DNA of 64,000 bases, taken from Hydractinia symbiolongicarpus. Its lineage: Eukaryota > Cnidaria > Hydrozoa > Anthoathecata > Hydractiniidae. The position numbers and the translations under genes are program-made. The stretch is taken from assembly GCF_029227915.1 (NCBI RefSeq), contig NC_079879.1:5518001-5582000 (forward strand), in the 5' to 3' direction. Of the stretch, positions 38,424 to 64,000 are shown in pieces; the stretch's first letter is position 1; each line of letters begins with the position of its first letter. The notes beneath the pieces were generated by a model. It saw nothing but the letters and a program-made list of their open reading frames with translations. It did not search any database and had not been told where the DNA came from.

Positions 38424-39433
38424 CCTAGTTAATACACACAATTGTACAACAGTCTCAACTTTCTGAGTTATGTGAGTATTTTTTGTTATCTGTCGATTAA
38501 AAGAAACCCCGGTTGAAGGTTGGCGAGGAATGCTTATTAAACGCACTAATCTAAGCGTTAAAGTTACACACGCGGCCCTCGACCACACGAAAGAAGTTGA
38601 TTCTTACTGATTCAAAAAGTATTAATAAAAAAATACATAGATATCTTGTACTTTGAGGTTGTTTAACAGAGAAGATGCTACAACCGTCCATGCTACAACA
38701 TAGAACTACATAGTAACACACATGAGCACAAACTGCATCGTCAGCAAAAAGAATCGGAAAAAAAACTAAATAAAATCACATTTGCACATAGGAAATGCTA
38801 AAATCTAACCAACCTTGCTCTTTCATTTACAATATCACACTCGTTTTTACAAAAGCAAGAGCATGCAATAGTAGAGGAAAGCTTTTTAAAAAAGTCTTTA
38901 TAATTTGATAAGGCTAATACCCTTATTGTAAGGAAATCAAACGAAAAATAATAACTGCTATGGGAACAGATTGAAGTACCATTCTTTAAGCAACCACTAT
39001 CTTCGAAAGTAGCAGCATGTCTCTCTATTCTGATGCTAAAGTATTTGGTAATGCGTAATTAAATAACATGTTTGGCAAAAAAGCTCTGCGGTGAAGATAA
39101 GTAAAAATCAGAGCTAAGCTAAATGGTTAGTAATTTTCATTCTCTTATAATGAGTCAGATTTCTGAGTCATCATATACAACAGGAAAACTTGAACAAATC
39201 TGCGAATCCGGTTAATCCGACTAAACCTCTTAAAATTTAATACAGAGGAAGATTAAAGCAATACTTAGACGATATTTTGATAACCATGTTGTGCCATTCT
39301 TGAACGCAGAGCAGGTTTCAATCTCGTTGTGTACCATTGTTTCTAAAGAAACATGTTCGGATCATTTTGTCAGGGTGCATCAGGATATTTAATGGGATAA
39401 ATTATTCGCTTTGTCTTAACATTTGAGTCTTCA

Positions 39434-39476
39434 CGTTGCGCAGTAAGCAAAGGACGGGCGAATCCGTGGATTTATG
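39434..39476 (-). repeat. Fragment of the CCCGTGGAAAAATCC repeat family
   Basis: AAAGGACGGGCGAATCCGTG is the reverse complement of the core of the family at 52033-52245. Confidence 0.45.
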
Positions 39477-39839
39477 CGTATATATATTGCTTTATTTTAT
39501 ATATTAAATTAAATTGCAAACAACGCAATCTGAGCGCGCTTAGTAATTATGCGATGCTACCCAATCTGTAGAATCTATATTTTAATACCTACTTTCACTG
39601 TTGCAAAGCGCGCATTGCTCTGGGTACAATTTCTTAGTGCAAGTGCTGGTGCAGTCCAACTGGCGAAAAGTTCTAATAACCGGCGGAACGATCCTGGCCA
39701 AGACCAACATTCAGGAATGCCATTTAGGTATTTATTTCAAAACAGAATTATTATTATTATTATTCCGAATATTTACACAGGATATATCCACTTCAGTTTT
39801 TGAAACACTGTTATCAATATGGAACCTGTGTTCGGAATG

Positions 39840-40004
39840 TATACATTAAGTATACACCAGCATTACCTACCCATTTTTCCTCACATGGCATGGGTTGACT
39901 CATAGCTGTGGTAAAGGCACTTAAACTAAAAAAGCCCGCGCTGTGGACCGAACCACGCCCCTTATGATTACGAAGCGAACTTCATAACCACCAGGCCACG
40001 CGCC
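39840..40004 (-). mobile_element. tRNA-derived SINE, minus strand
   Basis: On the minus strand it begins GGCGCGTGGCCTGGTGGTTA (A box TGGCCTGGTGG) with a B box GTGGTTCGGTCC about 45 bases on. The body includes CAACCCATGCCATGTGAGG, which resembles the body of the SINE at 10839 (AACCCAAGCCATGTGAGG). The two are probably the same or related families. Confidence 0.7.
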
Positions 40005-40439
40005 AACAAAAACGTTGTACACCTACAGTAAACTATTAAGCTAATTGGAATATTTTTGCTGACACTTTAGCTAAATTTTGCATGTTTGTATATCAAGCGT
40101 TTTTGGATTTATATTTAAAATATTGTTGGGAAAGTAGGTAGCCAGGTAGATATAGATACTTTTTTTTGTTATGGTCAGATATTTTAAGTGTTTTATCCAT
40201 CTGACAATCCCGCATAGAATATACTGGACCACACAAAAAATACTGTTAAAAGCACGTCTCGCTGCCTTTCAAAACCCTTCCCCCCACCCCCAACAAGAAA
40301 TACTGCTGAGGTTAAGGGTCTATAATACATCTATAATGGAATAAACATATCTAGAATTTCATATAGAGTTTATTTTTATTATTTTCAATGTAAGATTTTA
40401 GGGAAATGCACCTTACTCATACTTGATCTTGCGAGTACA

Positions 40440-41800
40440 AATTTTAAGAGTGTTTGCGCAAGAATGCTTTGCTCTCTTTGTTAAATGTGAGATCTAGTGG
40501 CTGGAAAATATACGTCGTATATGAGCTGGCTGCCGTTGCTTTGCTTGATAATTTCTTTAACTCAATATTGACCCTGCAGATGTCTTCAATTAACAGTCAT
40601 TCTTTATTATCAAGTAAGTGCAAGGCTTTCCTTGTATTTCAAACTTAGGGGATAAGGACTTTAAGTAAAATATCTTTAACCGTTTCTTCATTGGATCAGT
40701 GATTACTTCTGTGAGTAACGATGGATACCTCTGTCAATGGAAAATTTTAGTGACATCGTTTTGTTTTTTCTGATATTTTAACTGCCTTAGTAAAGACTTT
40801 CAAGATAAAGTTACTGAAAATGTGCCATATATCTGACAGTGGTCAACGCTACCAGCGATGTGTACTTGCTTAAATTGCCTTTTGCATTATTATATATTAA
40901 TGAACAATACAATATTACAAATAAGTTTGATCTAAATTTCTAGGGTTGTGGGGGATATCATAAGCATCAACAATACGTTTAATGGTTTGATAAGGCTATT
41001 CCTTTGAAAATAGCTGCGTTTGTGTCATCAAATAATCAATCTAACCACCATTTGAGAAGAGAAAGGTCATTAGCACATACAGCACTCTTTGCTATTCCAA
41101 TAAGAATGTTATTTAACATAGCAAAACCAAATAATTTCATTTCCTTCACTAAATTAATCATCTTTTCATTGATTTTATCTGAGTTTGTAGCTTTAACTTC
41201 TCTCACCTAGAAAATAACCGATAACACTATGGTTGGTCATCACAAGAATCTTCCTTTTTGTCTATAGTATAGAGGTCTTTCATCTGCAACTGCAAGTCTA
41301 ACTGAATTTCAATAAAGTCTTCTCCTGCAGAGTGGACTGGAGATATCATTACAATTGTACATAAGGGAAGGTGATTCCAGTGTTGATATATATTTTGAAA
41401 AATTCAAAAATTGAAAGCCGAAAACAATTCAAGAAGAGGCTTATTATTACAATCTGTAAATAGAAAGTAAAACATGATAAAAATATGATTTTCGAAAAAA
41501 AAACAATTCCTAGTTAATCTCCAATTTTCCTATTAAACCTATATTTGCGCAATCTGAAATTCGCGCTGATTCAAATTCGCGCAAGCCTTGCACGAATTTT
41601 AGATTGCGTGAATTTAAACATACGTATGGTACACAACAGAAACTACTTGTATAAGAATGACAAGCTTTGTTGATGACAAACACAAACAACAATACCATCT
41701 TTTTATGATCATGGTGGATAAAAAATAAAACAGGACTACTTTAAGGAAAGAAAGTTTTTGTAGAAGAAACGTCTTCAGGTTTCTGGAAGATTTTCTCCTG
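40440..41800 (-). pseudogene. Exon-like relics of an unidentified gene
   Basis: Three minus-strand segments read like protein but do not join cleanly: about 41245-41360 (containing SAGEDFIEIQLDLQLQMKDL), 41030-41210 (containing LFGFAMLNNILIGIAKSAVC, after an acceptor TTTTCTAG) and 40450-40610 (containing IELKKLSSKATAASSYT). A further short exon-like piece is at 41747-41800. Stops and missing splice sites suggest a decayed gene or transposon. The family is unknown to me. Confidence 0.3.
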
Positions 41801-43926
41801 CAAAATGCAAACATTGTGATGTGTAGAGCTTAACCGCGTTCTTTTGCAAGCACATTTCTTTCTCTAATGAGCATCACGTATTTTTGTGGTTTGATGTGTA
41901 TGATTGGTGTGAATTCTTAGAAGTTGGTAAGAAATAACCTTTCTAGAATTATGAAGTTTGTTCTTGGTATAAATATTAAAACAAGCAAGCTTTATTATCA
42001 ATGATTTTTTTAAATTTGTCTTAGAGATAATGAAAACATTGTCCTAGTGTTGTTGTTGAATGACAGACATTTTCTACAAGTTGACATTTGAATATTGAAC
42101 AATAAAAAAAATTCTTGAAGAAGGTTTGTTTACAAGTTTATCTGTCTGGTGGTCAATCCGTGTAATTGGCAAAAACGACCAATTTTATAACAACAGGTAG
42201 TTAAGGTTGTCCTGAGGTCGTTGCTAACTTGCGTGACAATACCTATTGTTTCAACAATGTAAAAAAAAGTAAATTATATGCGATTTATATAAAAATAATA
42301 GCTTTGCAAACCCGGATGGACAAGTTTAGGGTTTAATTTTTACGCCATTTTAACTGCTAGAGGGCGTTAAAAGCGTTGAGGAGGCCTACAACGCCTTTCA
42401 AACCCCCAGTTGTGCTTAGCTTTAAAATCCGCCGCTAATAAAACCAAAGAAGCTCGAATTGCATGAAGCATTTATGTGTGGCAATTATCCTCATAATTTT
42501 AAACTCTTGTTTGTTGCTATGTTCAGATAGCGTGCCCGGCAACAACTTTAAGACAACACAAGAATAAAACAGTTTATATTTAAATCATGCTCAACTAGCT
42601 AAATCATGCTGAAAATGAGTCGCGTATCTTATATGATCGATTAAGCAAAGATCAGTCGAAAGTATACTCAAAGTTTGCTATATCAAATTATATTCAAAGT
42701 TAATGGAGCGTGAAGCTGGGAAACAGTATACAATCTATCGTTCGGTAAAAAAGGGTTTTTTTCCACCCTAATTAAATTAATTAATTAATTAATGATTTAA
42801 ATGAATATGTAAAATTAGCCTCAATTAAAAATGCATATTCGTTAAACATTTTAAATTTCTAATTTAAAGAAAAATCACTCACATAAAGAAAAATCACTCG
42901 CACAAAGAAAAAATAGAACAAGGTATGTTATATTTTGTTGATAAAATTGTAATTTCCTGAAATGAATACGGATACTAAGAACTTCCTTATATCATGGGTG
43001 GGGTGACTATGATAGGGAGTGTATGACCAGTTCCTAGTTGTGATCACAGTCACAGAATAGTTTTCAAATTAATCATTTGTTCATACTTGTCAAGTAAACC
43101 TGCTTAACTTTTCTTAGCATGGTAAGGCTTGTTTGGATCTGAAGACAATCAATCTATAGCTTGACCTTTTCATTGCATAATGGTTAAACTTGTCATACAC
43201 ACAAAGCAAAAGAGATTAACATAAGAACGACCTTATTGGTATCAAGAATATGCAAGTATATGCAAGGGAGAATATGAAAATATATACATTGCAGGAAAAA
43301 CATTTTATTTATCTTGTATGAATATTTGAAAAGTACCTAATAAATACTTCAACACATATTTTTTTTTCATGATCAGAGAAAGGGTATAGCTAAATTAGCA
43401 CCTAAAGTGTTTTCTTGAAACATATTTTGTGTCATCCAACATAAATATACAAGCGAATATTTAATTAGTAGACATACATCTTTACAATCATTTATTGTCC
43501 GCTTATCAGTGGTCTCCACTATATGGAGAGTCTCATTTTCCCAACTTAATTCGATAGGAAACGAGTTTCTAGAAACCTTAACCCATGAAACATCTGGTTT
43601 AGTTTATGGTAAGATGCAAGTTATGCCTGTAAAATATTGAACATCAGAAAGAAATAGAGGGAATAAGTTTGATGCCAATACAACAAGTGATAAAAAAAGT
43701 GACGCTTTTGTATTTTCGGTTTGCCGATTACAATTTCTCGGATATATGTTTAAATACACCTTCTTTTGCAGTGATAAATCTACGCAATTTTATTCAACTT
43801 TAACTCATCAATCTTCTCCCGAATGCACACGGCGTAGTTTCTCAGGTTCTAATGTCTTTTATTACCGCATGACTACAGATATACCAGCACATTCAGATAA
43901 ATTTGTATTCACATGGATTTTCTTAG

Positions 43927-59825
<15,899 letters not shown>

Positions 59826-59967
59826 CTTCAATATTTGAAAAAAAAATTTCAAGAAAGTCCATGTTCAGTTTATTACGGCAAGTATTAAATGCACTTATAT
59901 AAGAACAATGTCAAATGCTTTCACAGCCAGAACGAAATTTGTAGTTTTTATTGCATGCAAGGGAAGA

Positions 59968-59974
59968 TCAATAA
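59968..59974 (+). terminator. Polyadenylation signal candidate for SLC17
   Basis: CAATAAAAA lies about 145 bases after the stop codon at 59825. Confidence 0.45.
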
Positions 59975-60027
59975 AAATACGTATTAATCTTTTGAAGTAT
60001 AGGCCCAGTCAAACAGTTTTTTAAAAC

Positions 60028-60486
60028 TTAGAAGTACCTATATTGTTTCTGTCCAAAATATTGGAATTTTGTTAAAAATAAAAAAGCAAAAGCAAAAACA
60101 ATCTTGTAGTAGAATTGATTAGAAATATTTTTTAGTTGAAATAATTCTTTAACTCTTTCATGAAGATTAAAATAAAAATTAAACCACCAAAAAAAAAGAA
60201 GATAGCATATGTACTTATGAAATATAACATATTGAATATATAGTATATATTCGGAAAAACTTTCCTTGCAAAAACTATTAAAAAAATCGATCCTTTTCTC
60301 TTTTCCTATCATTGGCAACTTTTCCAGTTTTAAGCAGGAATGAAGAGATTTACAATAGTTTACCTTGCGAAGTTTTTTTTTAATAGTATATAAATATGAA
60401 AATCTAAAATTTCTAAGGTAAAGATCCGCACGTATACTTTCCAATGATTTCAGTACTGACAAGCTATTGTAGCAACTGTTGGACAT
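60028..60486 (-). CDS. Doubtful open frame of 152 codons
   Basis: It is one of the longer frames outside recognised genes. It is rich in Phe, Tyr and Lys, with a hydrophobic segment in the C-terminal third. I recognise no family, signal peptide or splice context. The base composition equals that of the surrounding AT-rich DNA, so chance is the likelier explanation. Confidence 0.15.
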   Translation of the reverse strand: MSNSCYNSLSVLKSLESIRADLYLRNFRFSYLYTIKKKLRKVNYCKSLHSCLKLEKLPMIGKEKRIDFFNSFCKESFSEYILYIQYVIFHKYICYLLFFWWFNFYFNLHERVKELFQLKNISNQFYYKIVFAFAFLFLTKFQYFGQKQYRYF

Positions 60487-60489
60487 TAA

Positions 60490-61142
60490 TTAGTACATCT
60501 ATCAATGTGTTAGAATATTTTTTGTTTTAAATTATTTTGTAAATAATGTTAGTAACTAGTTACTAAATCCATAAATGTGTGAATTAGCAAATATAGTTAA
60601 TAGTACGTTTCATTTTTTTCTTCGAGTCACCAAGAATTTGCTCCATGGGATAAGTAACGTGTCTTTTTGTGGATTATTATTGGCGCTTCTGTCCTCAATT
60701 TTCTTGGTCAGATTCACTTTTTTAGTGACAACCTTATTCAAGACTTTAATTTAAAATCTAAGGTGTGCTCAAGTAGGTTAAGATTTTTGGTCATTTTAGG
60801 AGAGTTGACTTCCACTTCCCACTTAAATTTTTGGTCACTTCATCTATATTTACAGTCTACTTAATGCAAGGAACATCCCGTCCCTAAAGCTTTTTGTGTG
60901 ATAAACGTCTCAAAAAACTCTGGAAATGGGATTCGGGAATGCCTAATTTATTCATTCTTTAATTTATTCATTTCATATCTTAGCTTCTACTTCTCATCTT
61001 CAGAGAGAAATTTTGTAAATTATAAAAACCTACAAAAAACGTAAAATAAACAGAAGAAAGGAACAAAACAACATAAGGAGAAGAGCAAAGAACAAAAAAT
61101 TATTAGAAGACATAAAGTTCTTCTATGGTATTGATTTCATTA
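60490..61142. other. Noncoding stretch, no gene recognised
   Basis: AT-rich DNA between the transporter 3' flank and transposon E2, with no motif or repeat that I can name. Confidence 0.45.
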
Positions 61143-61145
61143 GTA

Positions 61146-62952
61146 TAGTGAGGGCCACTATGTAATTTCGTGTGCACATGTGTGTTAAAAGTGATTTTTT
61201 GATTTAAAGTTGTTCCTTAGGTCCCAAATTACCAAAAAAAAATGTGTGGCAAAAATTTCTGTCCCATGGATCCAAATTAGATGACGTCATCACTTTTACA
61301 GTCAGCAAAAAAACATTTCACATTTATATGTCATATTATATATGGTTGGAAAGAGTAGATCGAGTGGATCAAAAAAATTTAAGAACTATGTCTTCAAAAC
61401 GTAACGTTCGAAAGATATTACTATTTAAACTTTGTACAAATTACAGACCGGTAATTTGCTGACCCGGCACAAAATTGACTACAACCTGCTCAATAGCAAA
61501 GTTTTTTTGTTGAATTTTGGTATGGTATTGGGTCACCCTAATGTCTTTCTCTTTGATCAAAATTTATTGTTCAAGTCACTTCAAGGGATAATCTACAGAC
61601 CAGTAATTTACAGACCAAAGCACGTTTTTAGTTGTTTACTTTCTTTCTTTCAGGCAATTTCACATAGTAAAAAAAAAATTGCTGAAAATAACGACAAAAA
61701 CAACTTCAGCAATGCTTGTACAATGTTTCATTCACTCATCATCACTAGAACTATATTCCTCTGAATCGGATTCATCGCTTGCACCACCACTGTTTTGACA
61801 CATTTGACTATTTTTTACTTCAATGCAGCTAATGTTGTTGGCAACATATCAGCATCACACTAGAATTTGGAGAATAAATGCAAATGCAATTGAGATAGTG
61901 ATACCACGTCTGCAGGACATTTATTTCCCTTATACATTGAAACCACGAAACGTTCTAAGCTTTCCAGTGTTTCCAGATTAGGAAGTTCGACAGTACTCCC
62001 GAGTGTTGATAATGCCAGAACCACCTCATTATCTGCCTGTAAGAAGTCAAAGTATCAAACAAAAATCTTTCTCTGAAATCTCTCAGAACTCAGAACAGGA
62101 ATGGGAAAAATGTTTATTGATGTATCTTGTTACACTATACATTTCCCACAATCCAGCACATTTATTGTTTTTACACAGTTAACATCCATTTGAATTCGGT
62201 CTATTCATTTTATTATTACGCATGTATGTTTATACTATAAACTTCACATTACACTTCACTAACACTTCGAAATTAAACAGTCTAACTATGAAATTGAACA
62301 ATAGATTGTTTTCTAGAAATAGAACATTCGAATTCTATGTCTATGTCTATGAAATCGAACAATTATAAAACAAAACTTGGTATCATACCGATACTAATAC
62401 ATACAAAATGTCTAAGTGAAATTCGCTACTTGCTTTTCAAAATTGAAGTAAACAACTAAACACGTGATTTGGTCTGTAAATTACTGATCTGTAAATTAAC
62501 CCTTGACGTGATATGAAAAATAAATTTTGATCAAACAGAAAGACATTAGGGTGATCCAATACCATACTAGAATTCATCAAAAAACTTCGCTATTGAGCAG
62601 GTTATAGTCACTTTTGTGCTGGGTCAGCAAATTACCTGTCTGTAATTTGTACAAAGTTTGAATAGTAATATCTTTTGAACGTTACGTTTTGAAGACATGG
62701 TTCTTACATTTTTTTAGCTCCACTTGATCTCCCCTTTCCAACCATATATAACATGACATATAAATGTGAAATTATTTTTTTGCCGACTGTAAAAGTGATG
62801 ACGTCATCCAATTTGGTCCCATGGGACAAAAATTTTTGCCACCCGTATGTTTTTGGTAATTTGGGACCTAAGGAACAACTTTAAATCAAAAAATCACTTT
62901 TAACACACATGTGCACACGAAGCTTTATATCAGAACATAGCAGCCCTCACTA
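61146..62952. mobile_element. Long-TIR DNA transposon E2 (1.8 kb, defective)
   Basis: Left arm 61146-61641 and right arm 62443-62952 are inverted copies of about 500 bp with clear divergence, so the element is older than E1. The termini read TAGTGAGGGC inward. The flanks carry the 3-bp repeat GTA at 61143-61145 and 62953-62955. A 2-bp TA duplication with TIRs starting GTGAGGGC is an alternative reading. The arms contain TGACGTCAT palindromes. The interior holds only a decayed coding remnant, so it cannot move by itself. Confidence 0.85.
61733..62037 (-). pseudogene. Remnant of a transposon protein C terminus inside E2
   Basis: After a likely acceptor (CTTACAG) at about 62038, one minus-strand frame reads through LALSTLGSTVELPNLETLES, then FVVSMYKG, DADMLPTTLAALK and on to a stop near 61733. 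It is interrupted by TAG at 61860-61862 and TAA at 61815-61817. The order 'LG..., E.FV..LYG, LF, LPPT..ALK' matches what I remember of the end of the large cnidarian protein family whose N-terminal half E1 encodes. There is no intact product. Confidence 0.5.
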
Positions 62953-63326
62953 GTAGTTTTATGAACAACTTTCACTTTAAAGAATAATGCAAAACTTCAG
63001 AATGTGTTGTGTTTCTAAACGCTGATTGGCTAATTTCCATACGATATTGCAAGAATGTTGAACATGTACGATTAGCTGCGTACAATTTTGAATGTATAAA
63101 CGGTAGCTATGATATGTCGACAAAAATCGGACAAAAGAACGTATCGTGTACTGTTGCTTTAAGAAAGCTGAAATTTTAACTGTTTTTTACGTTTTGAGAC
63201 GCACGCGTAAAGCTCCTTATTAACCTTCGCATTAAAATTTGACTGTTCTCATCAAAATTTCAAATAAATAAAAACATTTCGACAAAATTTAAACTTTTTA
63301 TTTCAACAATTACAATGTTTTTATAT

Positions 63327-64000
63327 TTAGTAATAATATTGATAAAGAAAAATCGACAAGACAACAAATCCAAAGAATATAGCAGTGGTCACACGAATTA
63401 TGTCTTCTATCGGTTGCGCTAACGGAGCGTTAACAACATAAACAATAAATTCCGTGGACAAACTGCAAAAAGATATATTTGTAAATGCTGCTTCGATTCT
63501 AAAATGATACAAACCAGAGCCTTTAAACTGAATCGAACTTTTTCTTTCTGGAAACAAAGCAACTACACCACTTATCGTTGAAGTATCAGCCAATAGGAAG
63601 TCTCGTCTGTCATTTTGTTCTGTTACGTAATAGGGATACTCCATCGCAGAGACTTTTGTTCCTCTTTTTACATAAATTTTAGGGACGAGTTTTTCCGTGT
63701 AAGATATTCGATACACTTTGTTGATACAATCTGAATTTTTTATCTGAGAAGATATTTCTTGTTGTTCGGAGCATACGCACTCGTTTCTAAAGAAAAAGGG
63801 TGGGGCTTTTTATTGAAAAACGACTACCAAAACTAAGGACAGTTTCTTACAGTATTATGTGTCAAGTGTCTCGATGTTTAATAAGATTACTAAAGTAAAA
63901 AAAAGAGACCAACCTGTTTCGTTTATCTTTACATTGTTTGTATACATAACCCGTTTGTGTTGCAATATACTTTTCTCTGTACATTTTCATACTCGGGTCT
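63327..64000 (-). CDS. 3' end of a membrane protein gene, family unknown
   Basis: Two exons are visible: 63914 to beyond 64000, and 63327-63786, joined in phase (AG + A gives Arg). The visible part is about 181 residues. It has a Cys-bearing extracellular segment (CKDKRNRNECVC), a beta-rich region of about 120 residues and a single transmembrane helix near the end (AIFFGFVVLSIFLYQYYY) followed directly by the stop. So it looks like a type I membrane protein with almost no cytosolic tail. The 5' part lies outside the window and I recognise no family. Confidence 0.65.

Larger units (their letters stand above)
38430..43926. other. Mostly noncoding interval between oxidase and transporter
   Basis: Apart from the SINE, the repeat fragment and the exon-like relics listed separately, I see no gene. 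Short frames elsewhere lack support. Confidence 0.45.

Overview
The window looks like nuclear DNA of an invertebrate animal, most likely a cnidarian. It is AT-rich, its genes are split into short exons by GT-AG introns, and it is full of tRNA-derived SINEs, MITEs and DNA transposons. I cannot name a species. The gene families present (a matrix metalloproteinase, GPI-anchored-type astacins, an amine-like GPCR, an SLC17 transporter, an apolipoprotein-L-like relic) and a transposon protein type that I remember from coral and hydrozoan gene models all fit a cnidarian. Exon boundaries were worked out by hand from splice sites, reading phase and family motifs.

Layout. 1-2.6 kb: a matrix metalloproteinase on the minus strand, running off the left edge. 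3-9.9 kb: repeats, a broken apolipoprotein-L-like pseudogene, a 122-bp MITE with a clean 9-bp target duplication, a 15-bp minisatellite and a decayed SGNH-type retroelement remnant. 9.9-11.5 kb: a two-exon minus-strand gene of unknown function with a SINE in its intron. 12-20 kb: gene-free, except for a 23-bp satellite split by another SINE. 20.4-24.4 kb: a young transposon (E1) with about 450-bp terminal inverted repeats and an 821-codon reading frame. 26.9-32.3 kb: a two-exon class A GPCR. 35.1-38.4 kb: a secreted FAD-dependent oxidase on the minus strand. 38.4-43.9 kb: mostly noncoding, with a SINE and exon-like relics.

43.9-59.8 kb: an SLC17 (sialin/VGLUT-type) transporter on the plus strand in ten exons. 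Its 11.9-kb second intron holds two complete astacin metalloproteinase genes on the opposite strand. These share all intron phases and so are a tandem duplicate pair. Both end in a Thr-rich stalk and a hydrophobic tail typical of GPI anchoring. 61.1-63.0 kb: a second long-TIR transposon (E2). 63.3-64 kb: the 3' end of a minus-strand membrane protein gene.

The most interesting signal is the E1/E2 pair. Both start 5'-TAGT and end ACTA-3', both have TIRs of 450-500 bp, and both are flanked by 3-bp target duplications (TTA and GTA). E1 encodes what I take to be the N-terminal half, and E2 a decayed C-terminal piece, of one large protein family common in cnidarian gene models. Together they suggest a DNA transposon group that I cannot place in a named superfamily. 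The other notable arrangement is the antisense astacin pair nested inside the transporter intron.
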